From positions 1-48,384 of the IMG/VR virus record IMGVR_UViG_3300026484_000528: 48,384 nucleotides of DNA. One strand, given 5' to 3'. Below are positions 6,301-12,781 of this stretch, in pieces. The translations under genes and the position numbers were made by a program. Positions within the stretch are counted from its first letter, which is position 1. Every line of letters begins with the position of its first letter. The stretch comes from a virus. The notes beneath the pieces are model-generated. The model ran no database searches. It was not told the DNA's origin and worked only from the letters and a program-made list of their open reading frames with translations.

Positions 6301-7643
6301 TTGTCAACATCTGGAAAAGCTATTTTCTTATCCCACAAATCTTTCAATCTCTTTATCTCAAGTTTTCCAGTTTTTAGATTTTTAACTAACATCGCAGGAT
6401 TGTTGTTTTCATCTACATACGCATTCTCAGTTAGAGATAAGGTTATCCCTGTATTAGCTCCTTCTGGCGATTTAATAGGGTCAATATATCCTAATTGAGA
6501 TAAATGCAATCCTCTCATTGACGGAGTAATAACTTCACTTGATTTTACCCCTCCCTCTCCTAAAGGGGTTACATCTGCATTTATTTGTTTTATTTGTAAA
6601 GGGTTATATCCTTCCGGCATTCTTGAAATAGCGGATGTTGTTACAAAATTTTTACTAGCCTTATTTAAAAGAGGCTCATTCCATACTTGTTCTACTTTTA
6701 CAGGATTGAAACCATTGAGTGGTGACCTTTTTTTCCATATTTCTTTATTTAAATTCTTTTTAATCCCTTCTACAATTAAATCTTCAGGTTTCATTATTTT
6801 TTTATAAATTAGATTTTCTTTATCATCAGCCGCAATCTCCCCTTTTTTTACTTTTACTACTTTTTTTGTAGCGGCTAACAATACGTCTTTATTTATATGG
6901 TCAGTATCAACACCTAAAATATGTTTGGTTGCCTCAGGGTCTAATTTTCCACTTTGAATTGCCTCTCTTAATTGGGCTATCCCCTCTGGGGTATTGGCTT
7001 TATCAGTTGAAACAACACCGGTTATTTCAGCTAACGATTTTAAGGTTTTATTTAAATCGCTTTTAGATTTGATTAAATCATATAACTTATCACCTAATTT
7101 CTTTTTTATTTCCTCATCAGATGCTCCAAGTAATCTATAAATGTCATAAGCATTATATTTTCTGCTTCCCACTTCCATCCACAAATCATCTTTAGATTGC
7201 GGTGTTACTACTTTCATACTTTGACCGCCTGCTGTATTAAACATGGTTTCAACATTTCCGTTATTTTTAACCATTGTATAGCCTGATGGTTTTAACCTAA
7301 ATTGGTGAGGTATTACATAATGTGACCCTTCAATTAAATATGTTCCTAATTTATTTTTATGTGGTATGGACCCAACATATACTTTTTTTTCATCTTCTAT
7401 TTTCCCTGTGTGTTTATTTATTACCTTTGCTGTAGCATATACTTTCGTATGAACAGATTTTTTCTTTTTCAAAGCTTCTTGTATAGAATGCCAATCATCT
7501 TTCGGGTCTTTAAATTCTACATTTTCAAAATGTAAAATCTTATGTGCTCCACTTATAGGGTTGTTTTCAAGATATTCTTTTACTTTTTGCTTAATATTTT
7601 TATTATGTTCTTCGTTGTCTGTTATAAGTTTTTTAAATTCCAT
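3387..7643 (-). CDS. Fused RNA polymerase beta and beta' N-terminal subunit (multisubunit type, phage)
   Basis: The 1418-residue chain is collinear with bacterial beta followed by the start of beta'. Beta landmarks: GTYLIEGSHYVIPHQ (about 100-114), SPEGANTG (392-399), KNLRVAFM (about 616), RVGDKIAGRSGNKG (763-776) and the C-terminal NMEVNALLAHGAKDFLRE (917-934). Beta' then begins with almost no linker: KKMSNGEVKSPFGLKQGTLK, HGFYDPKIFGG, IPVIPTKYRPV, VVINRAPTLHKHNM (1314-1327) and the Mg-binding NADYDGD (1352-1358). The chain stops 60 residues later, so the bridge helix and trigger loop are missing and must be on another polypeptide. The beta' N-terminal zinc ribbon is also absent (YYGHIEL follows directly, no Cys cluster). 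Start 7643 is preferred over 7691 because AGAAGGA lies 7 nt upstream and the longer form overlaps the previous gene. Neighbours are small virion-type genes, so a packaged polymerase is possible. Confidence 0.93.
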   Translation of the reverse strand: MEFKKLITDNEEHNKNIKQKVKEYLENNPISGAHKILHFENVEFKDPKDDWHSIQEALKKKKSVHTKVYATAKVINKHTGKIEDEKKVYVGSIPHKNKLGTYLIEGSHYVIPHQFRLKPSGYTMVKNNGNVETMFNTAGGQSMKVVTPQSKDDLWMEVGSRKYNAYDIYRLLGASDEEIKKKLGDKLYDLIKSKSDLNKTLKSLAEITGVVSTDKANTPEGIAQLREAIQSGKLDPEATKHILGVDTDHINKDVLLAATKKVVKVKKGEIAADDKENLIYKKIMKPEDLIVEGIKKNLNKEIWKKRSPLNGFNPVKVEQVWNEPLLNKASKNFVTTSAISRMPEGYNPLQIKQINADVTPLGEGGVKSSEVITPSMRGLHLSQLGYIDPIKSPEGANTGITLSLTENAYVDENNNPAMLVKNLKTGKLEIKRLKDLWDKKIAFPDVDKKGIVGIRQGNNLFEGKIHQADYQIPDASLIFGPAMNSLGVLSGNDPTRNLMASKHILQALPLVERDKPHVVVGDSKGKIPLTEYAKQHLPVTPVDGTVVKIDKKEGMFYVKDNNGKTHKISYSAYKTPLNAKTYIKHYPTVKVGDKVKAGQHLADSNYTKDGQYALGKNLRVAFMMYPGTRNDAFVVSESAAKKMTSLHYHKKDIDKDKNIEFNKQKFINLFPDVAKKIDLNKYDEKGFLKPGVHLHKGEPIYLGVKKLDEDEVKFSNEKVKKLLYGGYAPFMEEWKYDYPVKLDKIDDSRSKVRMVLTYKAPLRVGDKIAGRSGNKGIISKIIPDKEMPRDENGRPIEVIMGGAGVASRQNPAQIIEATLGAVSEKTGKQYILPHFTDANLAEFAKKEAEKHGVKLYHKVYDPVRKVYLKNPVFIGDYHVQKLFKQGDSAWSAVGYGATDGLDQPKKGGKTSASSISNMEVNALLAHGAKDFLRETFKIRSQKNRDWFNAFMRGDSILPVPEEKTSLKKFKSLLHQMHMNVVEEGDKLKVVPMTDKDIKKMSNGEVKSPFGLKQGTLKEVPHGFYDPKIFGGDGNYYGHIELGDKIINPNYKPIIARVLGVSEKQLDKKIEEGKISEIEKQLNKINLDTVEKNYKQAIKKTNDPNKINQGVRVIKAIKKLKENDMHLKDVAFISKIPVIPTKYRPVSKLPNGTVVDHDINNHYSTIISAANALKEAKKEFGDNHPITGKLKTELQKHVGAMYGVNESPDPVLKRKGVKSVQEIIAGKKPKESLWQQNVLQNKVFTSGRAVIIPKEKYLPMDQVELPKEVAWKIFEPHVTRKMSQAGLSSTDIQEHIEKRTPTAKKFLEDTMKEVPVVINRAPTLHKHNMIGAYAKISPDNAMRISPLHENPQNADYDGDQLAIHAPLTQKAIDDVKNKMLASKQLFGARNNENLQMKIDLDPYVGFYHATKYPNGMKKK

Positions 7644-7653
7644 ACCAATCCTT

Positions 7654-8178
7654 CTATAAAGTATATGTTTTAATTTGTTTTGTAGAATCAACTACTCTCG
7701 CCGACTGCCAATTCACATTATCTGTTTCCGTAACTTTTAAATTAATAAGGTCTTTCCCTTTAACTTTATCATAATAACCTGTTACTTCTAATATCAAAGA
7801 TGGGATAGGAGTTTTTGCCACCGCTTTTGGTTCTCCGGATATTGGTATAAAAAACATTGGTTCATACACTATTGTCTTATTTTGATATGTGACAAGCTCA
7901 GTATTGGGCGTCTTAACACTTTCTTTTATTTTTTTTATTTTCTTAGATTTTTCTATTTTTACATAAGTAACCGTATAAAAAGTATAGGGGACTCCTTTTA
8001 TACTTTCTTGTCCCTCCATTATAACAGTTCCGTCATCGTCAGCTTTTTCTGGTTTATCATTAGTTATAACTGTTGTAGTAGTTTTCATCGCTACAGGAAT
8101 TCTATATAACTCTCCACCTAAGGTTACGAATCTAGCTGCAATTAATTCTTTGGCAGTTGATTTTTTAATTATACTCAT
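7654..8178 (-). CDS. Hypothetical 174-residue virion-type protein
   Basis: The protein is predicted to be mostly beta, with a Lys-rich middle (EKSKKIKKIKESVK, about 75-88). I recognise no family. It sits in a compact operon (9600 to 3387) directly upstream of the RNA polymerase gene, with a 10-nt gap, and its start overlaps the stop of the preceding gene by one base (TAATG), which suggests translational coupling. Position among small head/neck-like genes suggests a structural or head-completion role. That is context only. Confidence 0.75.
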   Translation of the reverse strand: MSIIKKSTAKELIAARFVTLGGELYRIPVAMKTTTTVITNDKPEKADDDGTVIMEGQESIKGVPYTFYTVTYVKIEKSKKIKKIKESVKTPNTELVTYQNKTIVYEPMFFIPISGEPKAVAKTPIPSLILEVTGYYDKVKGKDLINLKVTETDNVNWQSARVVDSTKQIKTYTL

Positions 8179-8621
8179 TAATAGTTTCCTTCAAAATCAT
8201 AAGAATTTGAATTTACTTCTCCCCACATTTCTTTGTAATAGTTGGCAGCTGTAATAGATTGAAATATTTCCATTGCTTTTTGTTTATATGCATTTGCTAA
8301 ACTTAAATATTGATTTGCTTTATTAGAATAATCAATATTACCTACATTGTCATCGTTAATTTGCATTTGATTTCTGTTTTCCTGATTAGCCACCGCCTCT
8401 AACAGATAAGATATAACCATAAAATGGATAGCAACCAAAGGGATTCTGTTAGAACCAATTAATGCTGGAAATTTAGAAAAGATTTCATCTTCAGCGTCTT
8501 GTGCTGCATCAAATATTTCATTGTCCTCAAATTGCTCTTCATACGACAATATAACATTCAGCTCATCAATATCTCTTATCATTTGCCTTACTCTTTCTGG
8601 ATTAACTAAATCTACAAACAT
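8178..8621 (-). CDS. Putative head-tail connector/adaptor-like protein
   Basis: A 147-residue, mainly helical protein. The pattern (VRQMIRDIDE near the start, an acidic FEDNEIFDAAQDAEDEI helix, a central hydrophobic helix VAIHFMVISYLLEAVANQ, then YSNKANQYLSLANAYKQKA) resembles phage head-tail adaptor proteins of the gp6/gp15 type. Those form a ring under the portal that joins head and tail. The resemblance is by layout and helix pattern, not a clear signature, and no portal gene is recognised nearby. ATG preceded by AAAGGCATAAA. Confidence 0.4.
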   Translation of the reverse strand: MFVDLVNPERVRQMIRDIDELNVILSYEEQFEDNEIFDAAQDAEDEIFSKFPALIGSNRIPLVAIHFMVISYLLEAVANQENRNQMQINDDNVGNIDYSNKANQYLSLANAYKQKAMEIFQSITAANYYKEMWGEVNSNSYDFEGNY

Positions 8622-8630
8622 TTTATGCCT

Positions 8631-8996
8631 TTATTGATTATTTTGATTATTATTTCCTCCAAACATTAAATGCCCTGCTCCATATGTAGCCAATCCTCCT
8701 GTAGCTAACATTCCAGCACCTTTTGCTGTAGCCATATTACCTCGTAACAATTTGCCTTTATTATTCCCATATCTAAATCCCATTTTCATATTTCTACCTA
8801 TTTGTTTAGAAAAATTTAAACCTTTTTGTAAAGTTGTTCCACCTCCGGCCTTTGCCCAATTTGCCCCAAAATTTCCAATTGTTTGCATTGCCGCATTTCC
8901 TGAATTTAATAATCCTTTACCCACATTTAACATTGCTCCGAAAACACCAGCTTCTTTATCTTCAAAATACATTTCAGCTATTTTCTCTAATGCCAT
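8631..8996 (-). CDS. Small Gly/Ala/Asn-rich protein with hydrophobic C-terminus
   Basis: A 121-residue protein with an acidic N-terminus (MALEKIAEMYFEDKEAG) and a long Gly/Ala/Asn-rich, basic, amphipathic middle. A hydrophobic segment, GAGMLATGGLATYGAGHLMF (about 93-112), precedes the Asn/Gln tail GGNNNQNNQ. Such glycine-rich amphipathic proteins occur among virion internal or ejected proteins and small membrane-active proteins. No family is recognised. AAAAGGATTAAA upstream supports the start. It lies between the connector-like gene and a fibre-domain gene in one operon. Confidence 0.75.
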   Translation of the reverse strand: MALEKIAEMYFEDKEAGVFGAMLNVGKGLLNSGNAAMQTIGNFGANWAKAGGGTTLQKGLNFSKQIGRNMKMGFRYGNNKGKLLRGNMATAKGAGMLATGGLATYGAGHLMFGGNNNQNNQ

Positions 8997-9027
8997 TTTA
9001 ATCCTTTTTTTTAGTTATTATACCTTA

Positions 9028-9600
9028 TTATTGCTCTTTTGTCATATAAGTTACAATTGCTTCTTTGCCGGTTAAATCTTCTGTTGTTCCCAAATCAACA
9101 ATATTGCCGTCTATAGTAACTATAAATTCATCAAAAACATTATTGTTTTCATCAATTTTTACCAAAGCGATATTATTAATAATATCTCCTTCCGGAGTGT
9201 CATTGAGCTTTATTTTAGAGCCATTTACAATAGTTTTAACTACAGTTTTTATTTTATACGCACCAAAAGCAAAATAACTTTTTAACGCTGTTACAATATT
9301 GGAAATATTTTCTACAAAGACAGTCATAAAATTGTTTCTTGTAACAATTCCCTGGGGAATAACATCATATCTATTTTTCGACAAATGATAAACTGATTTA
9401 GCCTGATTGGAATAATATAAATAATACTCTCCGCTTCGTGAATCAAACACAGCCGCATATCCAAGTAATATACTTCCGTCATCTGTAGTAGTATTATATA
9501 TTCTATTGAACATTTTATTTAAAAAATTTACAATATCCTGATAGGTAGCTGTTGATTGTTCTCTTACAAGAACATCTACTTTTTTTAATTTATACCCCAT
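9028..9600 (-). CDS. Virion protein sharing a C-terminal beta domain with the 279-residue fibre-like protein
   Basis: A 190-residue protein and first gene of the operon that ends with the RNA polymerase and the 192-residue gene. The C-terminal 60 residues (from about 131: KLNDTPEGDIINN ... VTIDGNIVDL ... LTGKEAIVTY) align by eye with the C-terminus of the protein at 10071-10910 (NPIGAIIMN ... ASVTGEKEVTI ... FDGKIARVSY). Both look like a small beta-sandwich, probably for docking or assembly. The N-terminal part is alpha/beta and unrecognised. AGGAGTCATT precedes the ATG, and a sigma70 promoter lies at 9631-9658. Confidence 0.75.
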   Translation of the reverse strand: MGYKLKKVDVLVREQSTATYQDIVNFLNKMFNRIYNTTTDDGSILLGYAAVFDSRSGEYYLYYSNQAKSVYHLSKNRYDVIPQGIVTRNNFMTVFVENISNIVTALKSYFAFGAYKIKTVVKTIVNGSKIKLNDTPEGDIINNIALVKIDENNNVFDEFIVTIDGNIVDLGTTEDLTGKEAIVTYMTKEQ

Positions 9601-9630
9601 AATGACTCCTAATAAATCTCATCCGACTAA

Positions 9631-9658
9631 ATTATACTAAAAAAGACCAAAAAATCAA
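9631..9658 (-). promoter_or_regulatory. Sigma70 promoter for the polymerase-containing operon
   Basis: Minus strand TTGATT (9653-9658), 16-bp spacer, perfect TATAAT (9631-9636), about 30 nt upstream of the ATG at 9600. It is divergent to the HU promoter at 9667-9695. Confidence 0.75.
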
Positions 9659-9666
9659 ACAAAAAT

Positions 9667-9695
9667 TTGACTGACTTATTTTTTTTTGTTATTAT
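9667..9695 (+). promoter_or_regulatory. Sigma70 promoter of the HU-like gene
   Basis: TTGACT (9667-9672), 17-bp spacer, TATTAT (9690-9695), then a 30-nt leader with AGAAAGGAGATGAC before the GTG start at 9725. The promoter is divergent from, and almost back-to-back with, the polymerase-operon promoter. Confidence 0.75.
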
Positions 9696-9724
9696 ATGTA
9701 GTAAAAAATAAGAAAGGAGATGAC

Positions 9725-9997
9725 GTGAAATATGAACAGCTTATTGCAGAAATAGCAAAGCAAACAAACAATACTAACAGCTATGTAAAAGAAGTGCTAA
9801 ATGCTTTTCAAGAAATTGTTGTTAAACAAGTAAAAAATGGAGAAAAAATCAGACTTCCGAAACTAGGAACATTTGAAAAAGTTGAAAGAGCACCAAAGGT
9901 TACAACCCTTAAAAAGAAAACTTACAACGTTCCTAAAAGAGAAGCTCTCAAATTTACTGCTACAGCACCTGTAAAAAGATTCTTCAGGGGTGAATAA
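9725..9997 (+). CDS. HU/IHF-family DNA-binding protein with shortened arm
   Basis: A 90-residue protein starting at GTG, preceded by a strong AAAGGAGATGAC site; upstream in-frame starts have no such site. It has the HU pattern: N-terminal helices (MKYEQLIAEIAKQTN, then a second helix to about residue 36), VKNGEKIRLPKLGTFEKVERA (36-56), arm region and C-terminal PKREALKFTATAPVKRFF. HU proteins bend and compact DNA as dimers. The arm differs from typical HU: the usual GRNPxTGE segment carrying the intercalating proline is replaced by KVTTLKKKTYN. It is the only plus-strand gene between 2.7 and 48 kb and has its own host-type promoter, suggesting separate, perhaps early, expression. Confidence 0.9.
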   Translation: MKYEQLIAEIAKQTNNTNSYVKEVLNAFQEIVVKQVKNGEKIRLPKLGTFEKVERAPKVTTLKKKTYNVPKREALKFTATAPVKRFFRGE

Positions 9998-10019
9998 CCT
10001 CTTTTCTTTTTATAATTTT

Positions 10020-10048
10020 AACAACACAATTGTTTTTATTTTTTATAA
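10020..10048 (+). terminator. Possible weak terminator after the HU-like gene
   Basis: AACAA (10020-10024) pairs with TTGTT (10030-10034), followed by a T-rich tract to 10044. The stem is AT-rich and short. The region lies between convergent genes ending at 9997 and 10071, where termination is expected. Confidence 0.35.
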
Positions 10049-10070
10049 AGACAAAAAGGGGAAACCCAAC

Positions 10071-10910
10071 TTAATTAGTTAGGTCTTTAATGTAGGCTAG
10101 ATAAGACACTCTTGCGATTTTGCCGTCAAATTCTCCAGCAGTTCCTGAATCAATAGTGACTTCTTTTTCACCAGTAACAGAAGCTTCAACTACTTCAATA
10201 CCCTCATCGGTAACTATTTCAACTCTATTCATTATTATAGCCCCAATTGGATTAGCAGCTAATGCAAGTTTATCAGAATTGATTTCTACATCTTCAGTAA
10301 CAATTGAAGTAGCTGCATCAGAAATAGCATTTGGAATTATTGTTCCAGCTAATTGTTTACCCATTTCCGCAGATAAAGGTTTGTCTGCCCCACCGCTTGC
10401 AAGGTCATTCACAATGTCGCTATATTTAACAAACACAGTTGTGTCAAGCTCTCCAGCTACAGGCGAAATAGCTTTCCATTCACCATTTGCATATATATAT
10501 GTATAAGGCTGTCCTTCAAATTCACCAAGAGAACTGTCTCCAGTAGTATCAAGCACAAATGCAATTAGACTATCATATGCTTGAAGTGCATCTCTGTCCT
10601 GAATAGTGTTTACAACTACTGTGTCATCAACGCTCGCAACAAATTGTTTAATTTTATCAATTGACCAAGTTTTATCTCCTCCGTCAGTAGCAGTATCATC
10701 AATTATATTAACTACATTGTCTGATACTTCCTGAATTGCGTTTTCAAGTTCAGCTTTTAAAGATACAATAGAAGCTGTGCTAGGTACAGTATCAGCATTA
10801 TTTAGAGATTCTACATCGCTCCACGTTGCTGCAATATTGCTTTTATTAAGTTTTGAATCTAATGCACTTTCTAGGCCAAATATGGCTTTTCTAGAATACA
10901 ATCTTTTCAT
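10071..10910 (-). CDS. Fibre/appendage-like virion protein
   Basis: A 279-residue protein in the style of phage fibre or tail-appendage proteins. It has an N-terminal helical region (ALDSKLNKSNIAATW, VPSTASIVSLKAELENAIQE), a central module of the type VVNTIQDRDALQAY ... FVLDTTGD ... YIYANGEWKAIS, then GGADKPLSAEMGKQL, a motif common in fibres before trimeric segments. The C-terminal beta domain is shared with the protein at 9028-9600. Such proteins are usually trimeric and contact the host or decorate the capsid. The gene has its own consensus promoter (10944-10972), AAAGGATTCGT before the ATG, and is the last minus-strand gene before the HU gene. Confidence 0.65.
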   Translation of the reverse strand: MKRLYSRKAIFGLESALDSKLNKSNIAATWSDVESLNNADTVPSTASIVSLKAELENAIQEVSDNVVNIIDDTATDGGDKTWSIDKIKQFVASVDDTVVVNTIQDRDALQAYDSLIAFVLDTTGDSSLGEFEGQPYTYIYANGEWKAISPVAGELDTTVFVKYSDIVNDLASGGADKPLSAEMGKQLAGTIIPNAISDAATSIVTEDVEINSDKLALAANPIGAIIMNRVEIVTDEGIEVVEASVTGEKEVTIDSGTAGEFDGKIARVSYLAYIKDLTN

Positions 10911-10943
10911 ACGAATCCTTTCATTTTTTTTTGATTTCTTTAA

Positions 10944-10972
10944 ATTATAATTTACTTTTATTTATAAGTCAA
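10944..10972 (-). promoter_or_regulatory. Near-consensus sigma70 promoter for the fibre-like gene
   Basis: Minus strand TTGACT (10967-10972), 17-bp spacer, TATAAT (10944-10949), 33 nt upstream of the ATG at 10910. Confidence 0.8.
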
Positions 10973-10981
10973 TTATTTCTA

Positions 10982-11329
10982 TTAAGACTGCGTATATGTT
11001 GGTATTGCCAACACTTTATATCCCAAATAATATGTTTTACCTGACATATATTGTTTACCATTTGTTTCTATTTCATAAACCTCACTCTCCTCAGATACCC
11101 CAGCAGGAAGTGCATTCTCTCCTTCTGCATTAATTACATGACCACTATATTGGTCATACATTTTAAAGTTCTGAAAACCTCTTACTTTTACATTGTTAAC
11201 TTCAAAAATGGGTTCTGTATTAAACACTCCCTGAACAGTTTGGTCTATTATAGCTCCGTTAACATTTCCTTTAGTTTTATCCATTCCAATTGCTGGTTCA
11301 TCAATAAAATTTGACGCTGTTAATGCCAT
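10982..11329 (-). CDS. Hypothetical small virion protein (115 residues)
   Basis: Mostly beta-predicted, with no membrane segment (MALTASNFIDEPAIGMDKTK ... VRGFQNFKMYDQYSG ... GKTYYLGYKVLAIPTYTQS). No family recognised. It lies downstream of the capsid gene in the order 328-, 86-, 115-residue genes, with 10-11-nt gaps and an AAGGAGTATG-type ribosome site. Position suggests a head-decoration or head-completion role, but there is no motif to prove it. Confidence 0.75.
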   Translation of the reverse strand: MALTASNFIDEPAIGMDKTKGNVNGAIIDQTVQGVFNTEPIFEVNNVKVRGFQNFKMYDQYSGHVINAEGENALPAGVSEESEVYEIETNGKQYMSGKTYYLGYKVLAIPTYTQS

Positions 11330-11340
11330 ATCATACTCCT

Positions 11341-11601
11341 TTAACTATCAAACGCCAGAAGCTGCGCTTGTGTTTGAAAAAATGTAGTTCCAGCAATTCC
11401 TGAACTGGCAGAAGACTGTACAACATAATTATCTCCTGAATCATCAACTGTTTCCAAATTATCTTTTAGTAATAATGCAGTTGCATATTGTGTCCCTTGT
11501 TTTCTATGAAGCCACTCTATAGGAACACAACTCCCTGCCGCAAAGAAAGGCTGCAAATCATATCTATCGCTACTTGTATAATTCATCATTTGTGTAGCCA
11601 T
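11341..11601 (-). CDS. Hypothetical small virion protein (86 residues)
   Basis: A soluble 86-residue protein (MATQMMNYTSSDRYDLQPFF ... WLHRKQGTQYATALLLKDN ... TTFFQTQAQLLAFDS). No family recognised. It lies 10 nt downstream of the 328-residue gene and 11 nt upstream of the 115-residue gene, with an AAGGAGTAAAAA site. The three probably form a translational group with the capsid-region genes. Confidence 0.75.
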   Translation of the reverse strand: MATQMMNYTSSDRYDLQPFFAAGSCVPIEWLHRKQGTQYATALLLKDNLETVDDSGDNYVVQSSASSGIAGTTFFQTQAQLLAFDS

Positions 11602-11611
11602 TTTTTACTCC

Positions 11612-12598
11612 TTAAATGTATTTTTGTATAAATCCATAAATTATGTCTTGTTCATGAGGAGTCATATTACTCACAAACTCTTCAAAAGCTTTTTTATCAA
11701 AAGACCCATTGTTGAAATAGGTTATTTCTTCATAAGGTAACACTTCTCTCCATTCGTCTTCTGGTATGGACGCAATTTTATCTACAGGTATATTGTACCC
11801 ATCTAGGGTAATATAGTCAAATCTGCTTTCTGATGCCACTTTATCCAATAAAGAAGCTGTTTTGCTTAAGCCTGTTTTTTCGTTAATATGCTTAATTAGC
11901 TCTACAGCTATATATGCTGAATCTTCAGGGGCTATTTTTATTGTTTCTGCGCTTGCTGTTTTAATAAAACTTTCAATTTCCTCTGGTATTTCTTCTCCAG
12001 AGAAAGCTAATGACACATCTTGTGCTAATTCAGCTAATTTATATAAATCTACGCCATTCACTAAACCAAGTTTATCAAGAGCCTTGTTGTAATCTACTCC
12101 ATATTCTTCTGCTTTTTTTATCAATCTTCTGGCACCTATAATAACATCTTCAGGGGATAGCTCTTCTGCAACTTTTAAGAAAACACTTTCCGATAAATTA
12201 AAGGTTTCTTCATCAACAACCGGCAATTTTCTTGTTTCAGGAAAAATAAAATCAGATGGGTCTAATTTTTCTTGAACAGACGCTGTTTTTTTAAATCCAA
12301 CAAGGTCATAATTTAGCCCAAAAATATTACATGCTTCTTGTGCTGCTTCTTTAACATAATATGGAACCTCATCAGCTTGCGCCATAATATACATCGCTGT
12401 AATATTGGTTATGTTTTTATCATACACGGGAAACATTTTATTCACAGAATCTGCGAAAGCTTCTTTAGTTAATTCCTTTTTAGGAATAAACTCCCCACCT
12501 TCAGACGCTGTTTTTTCCAGATTACCCATAAATTCAGGATTTTTTCTTAAAAAGTTTTTTAAAAGTTCTTGATTTGTATCTGTGTAAAAATCAACCAT
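11612..12598 (-). CDS. 328-residue virion-region protein with six K-(T/V/I)-A-S motifs
   Basis: An acidic, largely helical protein. Its notable feature is the tetrapeptide Lys-(Thr/Val/Ile)-Ala-Ser at residues 29, 104, 213, 246, 253 and 274, at the junctions between helical blocks. Repeated short motifs of this kind could be processing sites for a prohead protease or contact points in a scaffold or internal head protein. No protease gene is recognised in the window, so this is speculation. It lies downstream of the capsid gene, and its ATG overlaps the end region of a 57-residue gene (GGGGAGTAAAATG), suggesting coupling. Confidence 0.75.
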   Translation of the reverse strand: MVDFYTDTNQELLKNFLRKNPEFMGNLEKTASEGGEFIPKKELTKEAFADSVNKMFPVYDKNITNITAMYIMAQADEVPYYVKEAAQEACNIFGLNYDLVGFKKTASVQEKLDPSDFIFPETRKLPVVDEETFNLSESVFLKVAEELSPEDVIIGARRLIKKAEEYGVDYNKALDKLGLVNGVDLYKLAELAQDVSLAFSGEEIPEEIESFIKTASAETIKIAPEDSAYIAVELIKHINEKTGLSKTASLLDKVASESRFDYITLDGYNIPVDKIASIPEDEWREVLPYEEITYFNNGSFDKKAFEEFVSNMTPHEQDIIYGFIQKYI

Positions 12599-12599
12599 T

Positions 12600-12773
12600 T
12601 TACTCCCCTATATTCTTAATGGACATTATCCTTCTTATCCTTAATATTCCAGGTCGGGCACTTTGCCCAACTATACAATCTTGTTGCATCAAATCTTTTA
12701 TATAAGAACGCAAAAGGGCTTTAAGAAGCTCTTTTTTAATATCCATTTTTATTTCTTGATAAAGTGTTTCCAT
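12600..12773 (-). CDS. Small basic 57-residue protein
   Basis: A short ORF filling the gap between the 168- and 328-residue genes. It starts METLYQEIKMDIKKELLKAL and ends with a basic IRRIMSIKNIGE. An AATAGGAAGACAA site precedes the ATG, and the stop (TAA) sits one base before the next ATG in GGGGAGTAAAATG, which also serves as that gene's ribosome site. The tight packing argues for a real gene. Predicted helical, no family recognised. Confidence 0.6.
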   Translation of the reverse strand: METLYQEIKMDIKKELLKALLRSYIKDLMQQDCIVGQSARPGILRIRRIMSIKNIGE

Positions 12774-12781
12774 TTGTCTTC

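Noticed and set aside
7644-7691. Longer start for the RNA polymerase chain at 7691
   Set aside because: It overlaps the preceding gene, while AGAAGGA lies 7 nt before ATG 7643.
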